A stretch of DNA of 51,320 bases, from the NCBI GenBank assembly GCA_027604005.1, contig JADGJT010000146.1:1-51320 (forward strand), written 5' to 3'. This DNA is from Dinochytrium kinnereticum. Taxonomy: Eukaryota; Chytridiomycota; Chytridiomycetes; Chytridiales; Chytridiaceae. A program made the position numbers and the translations under genes. The notes beneath the pieces are model-generated. The model saw only the letters and a program-made list of their open reading frames with translations, made no database searches and was not told the DNA's origin. Position 1 is the first letter of the stretch; every line of letters starts with the position of its first letter. Shown here piece by piece: positions 22,714 to 34,300 of the stretch.

Positions 22714-22818
22714 TTTCCCCCTTTCTCCGCACCGCATGCATGTATGCAACAACACATGATGAATCAAAAGCACCCAACTCCTCGTTTAAAAAGCCTACGC
22801 CACTTGTTTTTTCTGATT

Positions 22819-25731
22819 CTAATCATGAATGTTCCATGACTGCAACCATCTCCTTCCCGAATAAGCTGATGCAGGACCAGTGAATCCAAATGCAAAGTCC
22901 GAAAAGTAGAGGAAGACCGCGACTAATCCTGCTGTTAACAAGCCAAACACAATCTTCTGAAGGATAGCTGGGAATCGTTTCGTCAGATGGTCCACCACTA
23001 GTGTCAACATAATCATTGCAAAGTAGAGGGCCGGGAAGTAATGGTGAAGGCTGCAAATTGTTAGGTGTAAAGAAGAAAAAGGTATTCTTACTAAGTGACG
23101 CGACCCATAATCCAAAATGGGAAATAGTGCAAGAACCAGCCAAGGCCACCAACTTTTGCGGCAAAATAGAAGTCATCCCAGCCTAGACAGTTTTTCGTAA
23201 GCGTTACGTTATCGCCCAAACCAAAAAAAAAAAAACAAGACGCAAGGAAAGCAAGTTTACCTTCTGGCGTCCACTCCCTGATTTTCCTCTGGTACCGAAT
23301 GCCGTAGTAGATAATAAAAAACCCAAACAAAATGAAGCTTCCTGCTGAGGCCCACCAGATAACAGGATGACCGAGCAAATAGTACTTGATCTCATTGTCG
23401 CCCCAACCGCACATCCTCAAACCTCTCAAAAGGAAAGGCCAATGGTATGGCTGAGAGACGAGCTGATCGGGCTCCTTATCGGGATCAGGCGTCAATGCAT
23501 TATTCGATGTCCACATAGCTACATTGAGGTCTACAAAGTCTTTCAAGAATGTGCTCCTGAAGGCATTGACACCGCCAGGTGGCACTATGGAGCAGAGTTA
23601 CTAATATTCGATACTGTTTTCACGTACATAAGTTGTTCCAATGCTGCTCAACGTTCCAAATGTTGTTTGCACTATCGTTTTTACCGTCCGGCGAGCACGA
23701 GACTTCTGACTGTTTGAAGCCCCATTGAGGCAAGGTCGCTCCTCCAGATCTCAAAAGACAGCCTGTAATGACATGACGGAAGCGCATTCGGGTTGTTAAG
23801 GCTTTAACATGGGTCGGCACCTTAGCATAAAGGTCCTGTGTATGACTTTAGATATTTGCAAATGGAAATAGGTTTAATGCACAAAACTGTAACAAAAAAA
23901 GAAGGCATGTACATCAACAATCTCGACACTCCAGTGATCATTTGCATCTCCTAATGTCTCGTTTCCGTAGCAGCTAACCTCATAGTCGAAAAGTGATATC
24001 GGGGCTTTAAAGTTCGAATGACTATGGAGATTCTTCTTTGTCTGGTCATGTACTAAAAATTTATCATAAGGTTATGAAGCACCATCAATAGATTCTACTT
24101 AGTCTGACAACGTCACCGTCTTTAATAAAGTTGATCGAGCCCTCCTCATCTTTTACACCCCATGGGCGAGCCATGATCCACTCGTTGTTTGAGTCCTTGT
24201 GATGATAACAAGTAATCTGTTGTTGCTCAGATCCCGCAGGGTAGGTTTGAATGTGAGAGTGAAGCAAGCCACCTCCGTAACCGTTGTTTTTCAAAGAAAC
24301 TCTGGATCCAAACGCAACGTCTTAAAAAAGTCAGGGGACATAAAAAATCTAAGAAGCAGGACCACACCTATGGGATTTTCATGGAAAGTGTTGCCCTCCA
24401 GCCCGGCTTGAAAGATGGAGCTCATTTGGGCGTCTCCTGAACCGCTGTGATTTAGTATGAGAAAGTGAAGGTAGAAACTGAAGACGTATATGGCGACGGG
24501 TAGAATGATCAAGAAAATGATTCGAGCAATCCAGTGTTTCGCGTAATCTTTCTGCAATAAAATATTTAAAACATTTGCATCGTCAAGACTTCCTTACGAT
24601 GGGCATTTTCACATTTCCTAATAAGTCCCAGAGGTCTTCGATCGTGTGCTACAACGTTTCATCAGATTGTTTAAATGCAGATATAGAAACTTACGAATCC
24701 GACCAATGCAATGACAAAAAGACCAACCCATTTCACGCTTTTGACAACGGCGTTAAGAAATAATGATATAAACTTAACATATATATACCTAGCAACGCAA
24801 CCCAAAGACAGACCAGTCAAGAAGAGCCACAAATACCATGAAGAAGTAAAATGCCTAAAACATTAAGGAATGGCTAGATGATAAGTACGAACCCTTCTAA
24901 TTGCCGGTTTCGGAATGATACGAAACAGTATGTGCTAAGGCAAGTGAAAAACAAAAGCATAGAGTCCAACAAAATAAATCTGCTAATGTTTAAAAGAGCA
25001 AGATCTTCGCACAAAGTTTAGAACGTCAACGAGTCTACTTTACAAACCAAGTAAAACCATAGCACTGAAGAAGATGGTAGCGGACGAGGAGAATCGGAGC
25101 TCCAGTCCAGTAACATAAGCAACAGGCACCATAAGAGCTCCAAAGAGCGCAGAAAAGACCCTCATTCCAGTATAATTGAGCTCTGCTGGATATTTTGCCC
25201 CAGACTCGAACTCAAAGGTTCCATTATATCCCACGAATAATCCAGATAGTCCCAAGAGCATCTTGCCGAGAGGAGGGTGGACATCAAAGTAGAATTCCCT
25301 TTTTATGTAATAGGACGCAAACTTGCTGTTGTTTTGTGCACGCAAATGATTAAATCATGTCATTACCAAGTTGAAAACTTGCCCAAAGTGTGCTTCGTCC
25401 CTTTAATCAAATGTTAGTTTCCAAAATAGAACGGCCCAATGTACTTACCAAACAACAAAATCAGACAGTCCAATCCTGTAGAGTCTTGTCCATAATGAAA
25501 TAGCGGTCAACGCGACGAGGATCACGCTGGAGTAGACAATCTGGACGAAAGACAGGTCTAAGGCGATAAAAACATAATACAATGCATCCAAACCGTCGAG
25601 CGTGATCCAGCGACAGCTTTTGCGGCAACCTTCGCCGGAGCCTCATCTTTTTCCTTTTCAACAATGGGCGCCGTCGACACATCCTTCTGATCACCCTTCC
25701 CAGGCCTCTGACGGAGACCTTCTCCTTCCAT
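22819..25731 (-). CDS. PMT2: Dolichyl-phosphate-mannose protein O-mannosyltransferase, PMT2/POMT2 type
   Basis: Model: 15 exons, 732 aa: 25594-25731, 25449-25540, 25379-25400, 25048-25321, 24893-25004, 24854-24789, 24695-24737, 24598-24648, 24368-24551, 24099-24320, 23913-24052, 23628-23835, 23261-23584, 23092-23182, 22819-23050. It transfers mannose from dolichyl-phosphate to Ser/Thr in the ER lumen, essential for wall proteins. Evidence: the catalytic loop WDEAHFGQFASYYIKREF then YFDVHPPLGKML; a MIR region near residues 328-517 with GGGLLHSHIQTYP, TKKNLHSHSNFKAPIS and TGCLLRSGGATLPQWGF; and the PMT2-type MWTSNNALTPDPDKEPD. The end is LHHYFPALYF plus a last helix. The third exon is only 22 nt, and a 53-nt intron between exons 1 and 2 resolves an apparent frame break. 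PMT1/PMT4 types fit less well. Confidence 0.95.
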
Positions 25732-25807
25732 TTTGAATGTTTGTCGCAAAGAATTTCTTGCCAGTAAATATTTAAAGGATATTTACAGCTTGCTTTCTCC
25801 TTGAAAA
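25732..25807. promoter_or_regulatory. Shared divergent promoter PMT2 / FOL3
   Basis: The 76 bp between the two ATGs contain AT-rich text (TATTTAAAGGATATTTA at about 25768-25784) that could serve as a TATA-like element for either gene. This is inference from position and composition only. Confidence 0.4.
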
Positions 25808-27076
25808 ATGGTTATTGTATTGGGCCTTGAGCGCATTCAAGCCCTGCTTAATGCATTGGGCGACCCCCACCTCAGATTTAACGTCATCCACGTTGCTGGA
25901 ACGAATGGAAAGGGTTCAGTTTGTGCGCTACTTTCCTCTGTGATATCGAGATCTGTCTACCGCTGTGGCATGTTCAGCTCGCCCCACATCATCGGTCCAT
26001 GGGACTGCATTCGCATTCAGGACAAGCCTATGTCAGAGCAAGACTTTGAAGGGCTCAACTCGTTTGTCAGAAGGGTTAACGTCTCGAACTCCATTGATGC
26101 CACTGAATTTGAGGTGCTGACAGCGACAGCCTTACTTCATTTTGAGAGATCAAAGGTCCAGCTAGCCATCGTCGAAGTCGGGATGGGTGGACGATTGGAC
26201 TCTACCAATGTCTTTCCTAATCCGCTTCTCTGCGTTTTCACGCCGATTTCGTTGGATCACGTCGAATTCCTGGGAGGCACCATTCAGGCTATAGCCAGAG
26301 AAAAGGCCGGGATACTTAAAGCCGGTGCGCACGCTATCATTGGAAAGCAGAAATTCACCGAAGCGGACACAGTATTCCAGGAGCAGGCTTCAAGCTTAAA
26401 GGTACCGATAGTTCTCGCGCAGGTGGCCAAAGACAATGATGGGTCGGAGACGAGATCTGTCGAGATTGCATTTAAAGGAGAGAGTTTGGTTGCGGCGTGT
26501 CCATTAGAGGGTGATTTTCAACTAGTCAATATTGGCATTGCTTGCTCTGCTCTTGAGACTCTTGACAAAGTATCGAATTACAAGATCACAAGACCTTTGC
26601 TGCTCGATGGCCTTCGCAATGTTTACTGGCCCGGACGCATGCAGAGATTACAGATAAGAGGATCAACCAACAATTTCACTTTGGATGGAGCTCACAATGA
26701 TCACGGAATTCAGAGCTTGGCAGCCTTTGTTGATTCTAAGTTACGCAAGAGGGGCTTAGAGCACATTCACTGGGTAGTTGCATTCAAAGCTGGGAAGGAT
26801 TATAGGCCAATGCTAAATGAGCTTTTGCGGGATGGAGATACTTTGACGTGCGTCGGGTTTTCACAGCCAGCGGGAATGCCATGGGTGTCTTCCGTGGACC
26901 CTTATGCTATTGGAGAGACAGCAAAATCATTATTCCCGGACATGGAAGTGAACGCCTTCAAAAATATTGACCTTGCTCTTTCTCACTTTAAAGAGCGAAA
27001 GTTTTTGAAATCTATTATAGTGTGCGGTAGTTTATATCTGGTCGCGGATACACTTCGGTCAACGGAGATTGAATAG
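25808..27076 (+). CDS. FOL3: Dihydrofolate synthase / folylpolyglutamate synthase family (Fol3-like)
   Basis: Single exon, 422 aa. Mur-ligase family enzyme that adds glutamate to dihydropteroate (or folate) using ATP. The start MVIVLGLERIQALLNALGDP is typical. The P-loop is VIHVAGTNGKGSV; then SSPHIIGPWDCIRI, ATEFEVLTATALLHF, VEVGMGGRLDSTNVF, ISLDHVEFLGGTI with AREKAGILK, and FTLDGAHNDHG. Length matches yeast Fol3 (about 427) better than Met7 (about 548), so dihydrofolate synthase is preferred; FPGS activity cannot be excluded. A folate-making step is expected in a free-living fungus. It is the only intronless complete gene between very intron-rich neighbours. Confidence 0.93.
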   Translation: MVIVLGLERIQALLNALGDPHLRFNVIHVAGTNGKGSVCALLSSVISRSVYRCGMFSSPHIIGPWDCIRIQDKPMSEQDFEGLNSFVRRVNVSNSIDATEFEVLTATALLHFERSKVQLAIVEVGMGGRLDSTNVFPNPLLCVFTPISLDHVEFLGGTIQAIAREKAGILKAGAHAIIGKQKFTEADTVFQEQASSLKVPIVLAQVAKDNDGSETRSVEIAFKGESLVAACPLEGDFQLVNIGIACSALETLDKVSNYKITRPLLLDGLRNVYWPGRMQRLQIRGSTNNFTLDGAHNDHGIQSLAAFVDSKLRKRGLEHIHWVVAFKAGKDYRPMLNELLRDGDTLTCVGFSQPAGMPWVSSVDPYAIGETAKSLFPDMEVNAFKNIDLALSHFKERKFLKSIIVCGSLYLVADTLRSTEIE

Positions 27077-27142
27077 ATAGACAGTGTTCAGCCTTAAATG
27101 ACTAGACTATTATCTATCCTTCTGAATGCCTCACCCTTCAAC

Positions 27143-30100
27143 TCATCTACCGATCGAGGCAGAGGTCGAGGGCCTCCCTTCGGCCTCCTTTCCCGATCTG
27201 GTTCTGACCGATTGGCTATCCCTAAAGCAAAGAAATTGCATAGCGGTTGCTTCCTTCGCCGAAGAAAGGAACTCTTCAACCGACTCAATCAATTCGGGAG
27301 GCGTTGAATCGATCTTCTCCGCGGAGTTTTCAATAGTCGTGTACACAGCACGGAACAAATCGCTAGTCCTCGGATTCTCGTAGGCTGCTAATGTCTGATG
27401 CAAGAACTCTGTTTCGAGTGTCGCCTTAATGATAAATGTGAATATATACTCAAAAGCATATTGATGTTTTACCTGCATTTTGCCAGCCACTCCGAACTTA
27501 TCGATTTGCCTAAAGTTCGACAGCAGATCGTGTGCTAAGATCTGTAAGAGTTGTGAAATCACCCTCCGTATTAAACGTCGGGACGCGTCGGATACTTCGG
27601 AATGTGCCAAGACGAAAATCATGAGCGTATCGTAACAGTAGGGTCGGATTTCTGTCAAGAATCAGTTTCTAAGAATATTGAAGTGAGAATAACCCTGCAG
27701 CCTAGCTAGATCGTTGAAATCCAATCCAGAATATAGTATTCCATATCTTATTAGGCTCGAAATTTTTAGAGACTTTCTTCTGATGTAGTTGTTGAAAAGT
27801 ATATAATCGAGATGATTGACCGCATCATTCAGTATCTAACATCAAAAAGTTTATTTCGTTGAACGATTAGACGTCAAAAAAAAAAAAATCATAGAGCGCA
27901 CCTGAACTTCATTTGCCATAGACGTCCGATACTTCAGCTCAACAAGAGCAACCAATTTTGGAACCACAATGTTCTTTAAGTAGGCCAAATTGCAAAGAAT
28001 AACCAAAGCTCGAGAATCCTAGCGAGAAATCAGCAACCCAAAATATCAAGCTATTACAATTTTCCTTGTGTCAATCGCCTTTCGTTTTTTCTCGAGTAAT
28101 GCAACATTTCCCTTCTGTCGCCTCCCAATATCATCTTCCCCAGCAATTAGCAAGAAGTTAGCCCCATCCAACTTTCGATGAGGTTGCATCTTTAACCTCT
28201 CAAGGGCTTGCAGCAAGTCCTCATCTTCCTCTTCAGTAACTGTCCACCGCGTAGCAAGCCACTCCATCCCATCCAAAAGCCCAAGGCAGCTCTCCGAGAA
28301 AGCAAAGGAAACTTTCTCTAGTAGACTTAAAGGAACTGCTCTTGATGCGGCAGGCGGCTCAGGTACACCAGAGGAAGTTCCCAAGCCTTTTGAAGCAGAA
28401 GATACAGGGGCTATAGTTGTGTCAATGAGATCTGTGGCTCCGGGAAAGAAAATCGCAGAAACGCCCCTTGAAGCTCCAAAGGTTGACTTTCCAGGGAGGT
28501 CGGCTGAAACAGGAGCTGTCACAACCCTTTCGAGACATCGCAAGCTAAACTTCATAAAGCGGTAAAACAACTTCAGCAATTGTGTGGCATCGGCTGCGAT
28601 AGCCATTGCCTCGTCCTCCTCTGTATGCTTTAGGCGCTCTTCATTATCGACATTTTTCTCTAAAACAGCAGCATTGCTGCGAGGATCTGGGTCAAAAGAC
28701 CAATCCTCGTATTCATACAATCGTCTCGATTCTGATAATTGCATTAGAATAAGAGACCAAAATCACTAACCAAATACGATGCCGTCACAGATCGCTTCGG
28801 TAACTCGCTTTTTTACGGAATCAGCAGTGTCGCCAATCGCCCTCAAAACGCGTTCTTCTATCGTAGTCCCACCGCCGACACGCATACTCCGAATTTCGTC
28901 AAAGCATCGGACAAATTCCCCCATAAGTCTAACAGCAAAATTGCAGCAGGTAAGCGGATGTGACGCCAGAAAACTAGAAGAAGCCAAAGGAAGCTGTTCC
29001 AAATGGCTTCCTAGTGTAGCGTCTGCCGCAGGGCTATTTAATGTAATATCTATTGCCATTGATTTGAATGGTTTTGAGCTTGACACGGATGACTTCCTTC
29101 TGCTTCGATTCTCTGAGGCCGATTGTTGCTGCTGTCGTGCAGCCTGATGGATCTCAGATAATGTATTCTTTAGGAAGAAAGCGCTTGATATAATGCTCGT
29201 ATACATGTCCGTTACGTTTCTCAGCATTGTCTGACATTGCATCATCTTTTTTATGTCGGCTCTTCTCTTTGGCTTTGTATTCGGAGCTTCAGAAGCTTCA
29301 AACATCTTTGTCTGAATGAGAGTTAGCTCGAAAACATTTGGCAGTTCTAGTCTATGCCTTTTGTATACGATCCTCGCTGTAGATTCTCGACAGTCTCCAA
29401 AAATCTTGAAGAGAACCCCTCATGATATTACAAGCAGCTTTAACAAGCTTTAAAGCCGCTTTCCAAAGCTGCAAGTCCAAATCTTCGGCTTTATAAATTA
29501 GTAAGGTTAGTAAAGAACTCGGTGCAAACCAAACGCGATCTCATACTCCTTGCTTTGCACGGTAGATATTGCAGTCTTAAAATCCGAGCGAGATAAGCGG
29601 CTTGATACTTTGATGGCTACGCGCTCCTCAGGACTGCAGTATATATCTCGAGCCCTATTCTGTATTATAGATGAGGGGTCATAATTCTCGTTTTCAGAGT
29701 CATCGAAAATCGTTTTTGCATAAGCCTTCGATAGCTCTGGTGTCGTGTCCATGTCCGCGATCGCCATAATCGCTGGCAAATTGAGTACGTAGGTAAATGA
29801 ACGCTCTACCTTCAACTCGCGCAATGTGACTCGTGTAAACGGATTTTAGTTGAGATATAATCCAGTTGTATTGGTTCGTTAAGTAATACCAAACCGGATC
29901 TTTATCAGCGGATAGCTCGACCAAGTGACTGTAAAAGTAATATAAGAGAAATCTACATATACCGGAAGCAAACCCTACGTCATAATTCTCTCCTGTGCTT
30001 CTAAAGAGGAGTCTGTGCGATCCAGTTTCTGAAACATATCGTTCTTGAATGCGGCGATAGTTTTCTCTACCTCCGCCCAAACCTTATCAAATACCTTCCG

Positions 30101-31284
30101 GTGATTCTTTGGCAAAAGGTTTTGAGCTGCATCTGTAGCATCCATAATATTGTCTTTGTTGCCTTCACTTGCGCTCGCATCCGAGAATGATGACTCCATC
30201 AAATACTTTCCTTTGTTATAGTCTCGAACAACCGCGTCATAATTTCCCTATTCAGAACCATTCAGAACTAGTAAATTTCGAGTTTGGCCGACCTTTTTTA
30301 TCCCTTCTTGCAAAACACTCGGGAGATTGAAAAAGAATTTCCACTGTTCCAAAACGCCAAGGGCCACTCGTAAGCGATCCGCCTTTGCTCGCCTTTCAAG
30401 TAGAGGTGAATACAGAGTTGAAGCATCCTCAGTAAGAGCTATAAATAAAACGTTTAGCTAATAACTATTTTGGCCCAAACTTTTCAGACAAGACGAAAAC
30501 GGTGTCAACCCTTCTTCTTCATTGGTAGTAAGATTATTCGAGCGAATCTCCTCGTAAAATGCTATGATTGTACGAAGAGGGGTGAAAAAAGAAAGCCTGT
30601 CAGCAGCTCTAAAATGACTAAAGAATTCTCACAGTCAATTGTTGTTTTCGCATTTACAAATTTGGCAAAATGTTGCTTAACCAACTGCTTAATAACGTCC
30701 GTCCGTTTCTCAATTGCTAATTTGAGATTTTTAGCGCCGGTATCCAAATCGCGGTAAGATGTTGATGTATGAATGGTCTTCAAGAAATGAGCTGGCTCAA
30801 AGTTCTTGTTCGATATCAAAAGCTTCTCTAACCATCGTATGAGATCTGATGCTTGAGGGCGGACAATACTTACGTGTACTTGGGTTTTGCATCGCGCGAC
30901 GCTTTCCTTTTCTGGCGTGAATTAAGCCGAGTGCGCTCTTTTAGACGGACTTACAGAATAGATGACTTGATCCCCAATGGATCGGAAAAGTCTGTGGTAT
31001 CAGGATCATCCCCAGCCATGTTTATGTCGGTGGTCTCAGCGCTGTGGGTGATACCCGCACTCATGCGATTCCGCATTTTATGCCTCTGTTTCGAGGTTGT
31101 AGGAGATGAGTCCTCCTCTTCCCAAGTCTGCACATCGAGGGTCCGCAGCCCATAGAACTTCAAAACTGATCGAAATCATTACGAGAATAGATATATAAGA
31201 ATGCCCACCTGCCCTGGTTTCCTCCTTCGTCCATCCAATTATCGGCGGTGCCGCTACCGGGCTTTCATATTCGTCGTCATTCAT
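27143..31284 (-). CDS. SEC5: Exocyst complex component SEC5 (EXOC2)
   Basis: Model: 16 exons, 1153 aa: 31209-31284, 30955-31165, 30874-30911, 30633-30845, 30481-30561, 30293-30438, 29979-30247, 29810-29928, 29530-29772, 29358-29488, 28771-29311, 28058-28731, 27902-28018, 27694-27835, 27473-27651, 27143-27424. Sec5 is a tethering subunit for secretory vesicles at growth sites. Evidence: NFEPAHFLKTIHTSTSYRDL then KRTDVIKQLVKQHFAKFV and KTTIDSFYEEI; PLLERRAKADRLRVALGVLE; DPVWYYLTNQYNWI; and near the end IRPYCYDTLMIFVLAHSEVS and SNFRQIDKFGVAGKMQ. The animal N-terminal Ral-binding IPT domain is absent. The intron after exon 10 appears to use a GC donor (AAAAG|GCATAG at 29357), the only reading that keeps phase. 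A low-complexity linker lies in exon 12. Confidence 0.92.
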
Positions 31285-31335
31285 CCTACACCTTGTAAGC
31301 TGACAAGTTTCTCTAGTAACAGCCAATTTTTTAGA
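31285..31335. promoter_or_regulatory. Shared divergent promoter SEC5 / TSC2
   Basis: Only 51 bp lie between the two ATGs, the tightest divergent pair here. Transcripts of the two genes probably overlap at their 5' ends or have extremely short leaders. No known motif is evident. Confidence 0.4.
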
Positions 31336-34300
31336 ATGGAAGAACAGTCTTTGGATGCAATCTTGTCCACATGGGCGAGATTAGCAGACGCCGACTTGAC
31401 GGCCTCGTTCGAATTCATGCGGAAAGTGTGCGAGTGTCATCTGGACAAAGTCGATGCATGCACAGAGCTGTACCTTTCGTTCGTCACAACGTTGCTGGAG
31501 GCACCCCTAGATATACATCATGAGACTATCGAAATGGAACGCATACAATCCCTCGCGCTGTTGACGAATAACGGAAGTCGAGTGGTTCAATGCCACCATC
31601 AATTTGTTCTGCTTGTTAAGACCTGGTTGAGATCTCTTTCACGACTACCGCCGGCCGGCAGCATCCAACAGAAAGAGTTACACTCTCGGGCAATATCTTT
31701 GCTGGCAAATCTCTGTGAGCAGGTATCAGGCTATATGGATGATGCAGATGTACACCAGATTGTTCGGTCGATCTCATTGATATTGTACGCGGACGATGTG
31801 GGAGAAGATATGATCATTTCAACACTGCTTCTTCTGACAAACTGTCTGCTGAAAGGGAGTGACCCGCGAACTGGCAAGTCAAGGTCGTTTCGACTCATTT
31901 CTGATGACAGCTTGTGCACATTTCTTTGCTGTCTTGCCAAGCATGCATCCCATGATAATCTCTCATCAGGCGTACAGAAATGGGGGCTGGTGTGGACATT
32001 GATAGAGGCAACGGTCAAATCAGAGCTCTCGAGGAATTCAATTCTTGCACTGATAGATGTACTTAATGACCCGTTGTCAATTGCTGTCAGTGATCTTCCT
32101 CTTCCACTTCACGCTCGTGAAAGCATCGTTTGCGGTGCAATCAATATTATATCCGATGTTAGTTGGGGTCGCCTTTCAGAGGGCTCAATCACGCTTCCAC
32201 GATCGTCAGTTATAAGGTCCTTTCGGGATGTTGTCAATAAGGAATATGCCATCAAAGATATGGGTATGGCCTACTTAGTTTTCTTTCGCTAATTTTGAAG
32301 ACGTCCAAGTCAGTCAAATGATATCAAAGTCACTTAATTTGCTTGTGGAAAGCTCTACCAATGTGTCTATTACTGAATGGGAAACCATAATCGAAATCCT
32401 GAACGCCTTCAAACGACATTATATCTTTGAAAGAACTACCAGCGATTTCGTTTGGCTTGGAGAAGAGAAACCAAGCGGAGACGGTCTTAAGGAAAATACT
32501 TCGATTTCGAGCTATAGCAATAAGTTGATTCTGCAGCTGAAGTCACGATATATGACACTCCCGGGTCATACACCTAGACTTTTTTTCACCCTTCTTTTTG
32601 AAATGCGTGATTATCTTTCGGAAACCTATGCGTTGTATCTTATAGATTATGAGCTTTCTCTATTTTGGCTAAACTGGAATACCTTTGCCGCTACATTGAA
32701 ATCGATCGTTTCAGTTTTTTACTTCAACGAGCAAAGATCAGTTGTTCGTTGCAAGATTCTGGCTGAGCTTGGACGGCTTGCTGAGGCAACGGATTTTCAC
32801 CTCGACGAGATCGTCGAAGGCTTTCGTGATATTGTCACGTCAGCTATAGACGGAAGAGCGAGTGATATTAATGATATTATTGCTCTTTTCGATATCGTCA
32901 TTGTTCATTGTGATGGCGACCAGCTCAAGACTCTTCTTTTGTGCCTAAGTTCAGTGGCTTGCAAAACAGAGAACGAAGAAGTATCGCTGATCTGCACAAA
33001 AAAACTATTGGATCTATTCAGCCAGCGCTTAAAATCGGTGGACTGCTCAGGTTGCGATACCATTATTTCCAGTCTTCTCGATGTACTTTCTTCAGAGCAC
33101 GAAAATAGTGCTTTGTCTGTTCTGGATGCATTGCTAGCTCTTCGATCTGATTCTGGCTATCGCATCTACTCCGTCAACCCATCATTTCCGGATGCACAAA
33201 AGCCGAAGATTTTAAAAATCAGGCAAGCGCATAGTACAACGTTTGGTATCTTTATCGATGTCGAACGATACCTAGGTGCTGTTTTAAATTTGCTCGAAAC
33301 AACTGAAAAATGGAGTCTATATTCTAAAGTACTAGAAGGGCTACTGGGTCAACTTCAAAATCCACATATCTTCGCCTTCAGCCAGGGAAATATTGAAAAA
33401 CTTTGTAATCATCTCTCGATGCTGGTCATAGACGAGAAGGCTTGCACGAACATTAAGGATTTTCCGACAACTGCGAAGCGCTCGGATGTCTACATTGCGA
33501 TATATAAGCTTTTAGGGCATGTTCTTCCGTACTGTCTGATGTCTCAACGGGCTTTGGTTGACGAGGCTTTGCAAGCATTTCAGCTTGGTCTTCACCGGTG
33601 GCCATCCACGTCGAAGCATTGCCTGCAAATATTGACATTATCCCTTTCGCTTTTCCCGTCAAACATGATCAGACTACTTTCTTCCACGCTTCTCAAAATA
33701 TCACGGATAACCTCGTTGTCACTCGCACCTCATATTCTGGAATTTCTATCAACGCTTGCCCGACATCCTCAGCTTCATATAAACTGTGCAGATGCAGAAT
33801 TGAAGCGCGTGTTTGGAATCGCGTTGCAGTATATTCAGTCTCCTCCAAAGGATATGGTGTCTACAGTCTCTGAGTACATTGTTCAGTTGGCTTATCACGT
33901 CGTTACGGTATGGTTCGTTAGTCTTCGACTTCCCGATAGAAGGAGATACGTCCCATTCATCATCCGATACATGCTTCCTCATGGCACCCCGACTGATACT
34001 GATCCAAACGCGGCCTTGGATGAGAACGTTGAGCTTATTCTTGATATTCTCCTACAGAATACGTTCGCGGACTGCTCTCTCAGGCCTGAGGCTACTTACA
34101 AAAGCGATACAGACAGAAACGCAAAAGATGTCCAAGAGAGAAACTGGGTGTTCGGTAATGCAGTTATTTCAATTCGATCCGGATTGCATCGCGGCTGGTG
34201 CGAGGTAGTCCTCCGGAGATCTAGCGGCGTTTTGACATTTTGGTCTCGATTGGAAAATCAAGGAAGGACGTTGCTGCTCGATAATGATGGGGTTCGGCTG

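Noticed and set aside
25540..25594. Frameshift at the start of the PMT2 gene
   Set aside because: A 53-nt GT-AG intron (25541-25593) in phase 0 joins the N-terminus to the first membrane helix without any base change.
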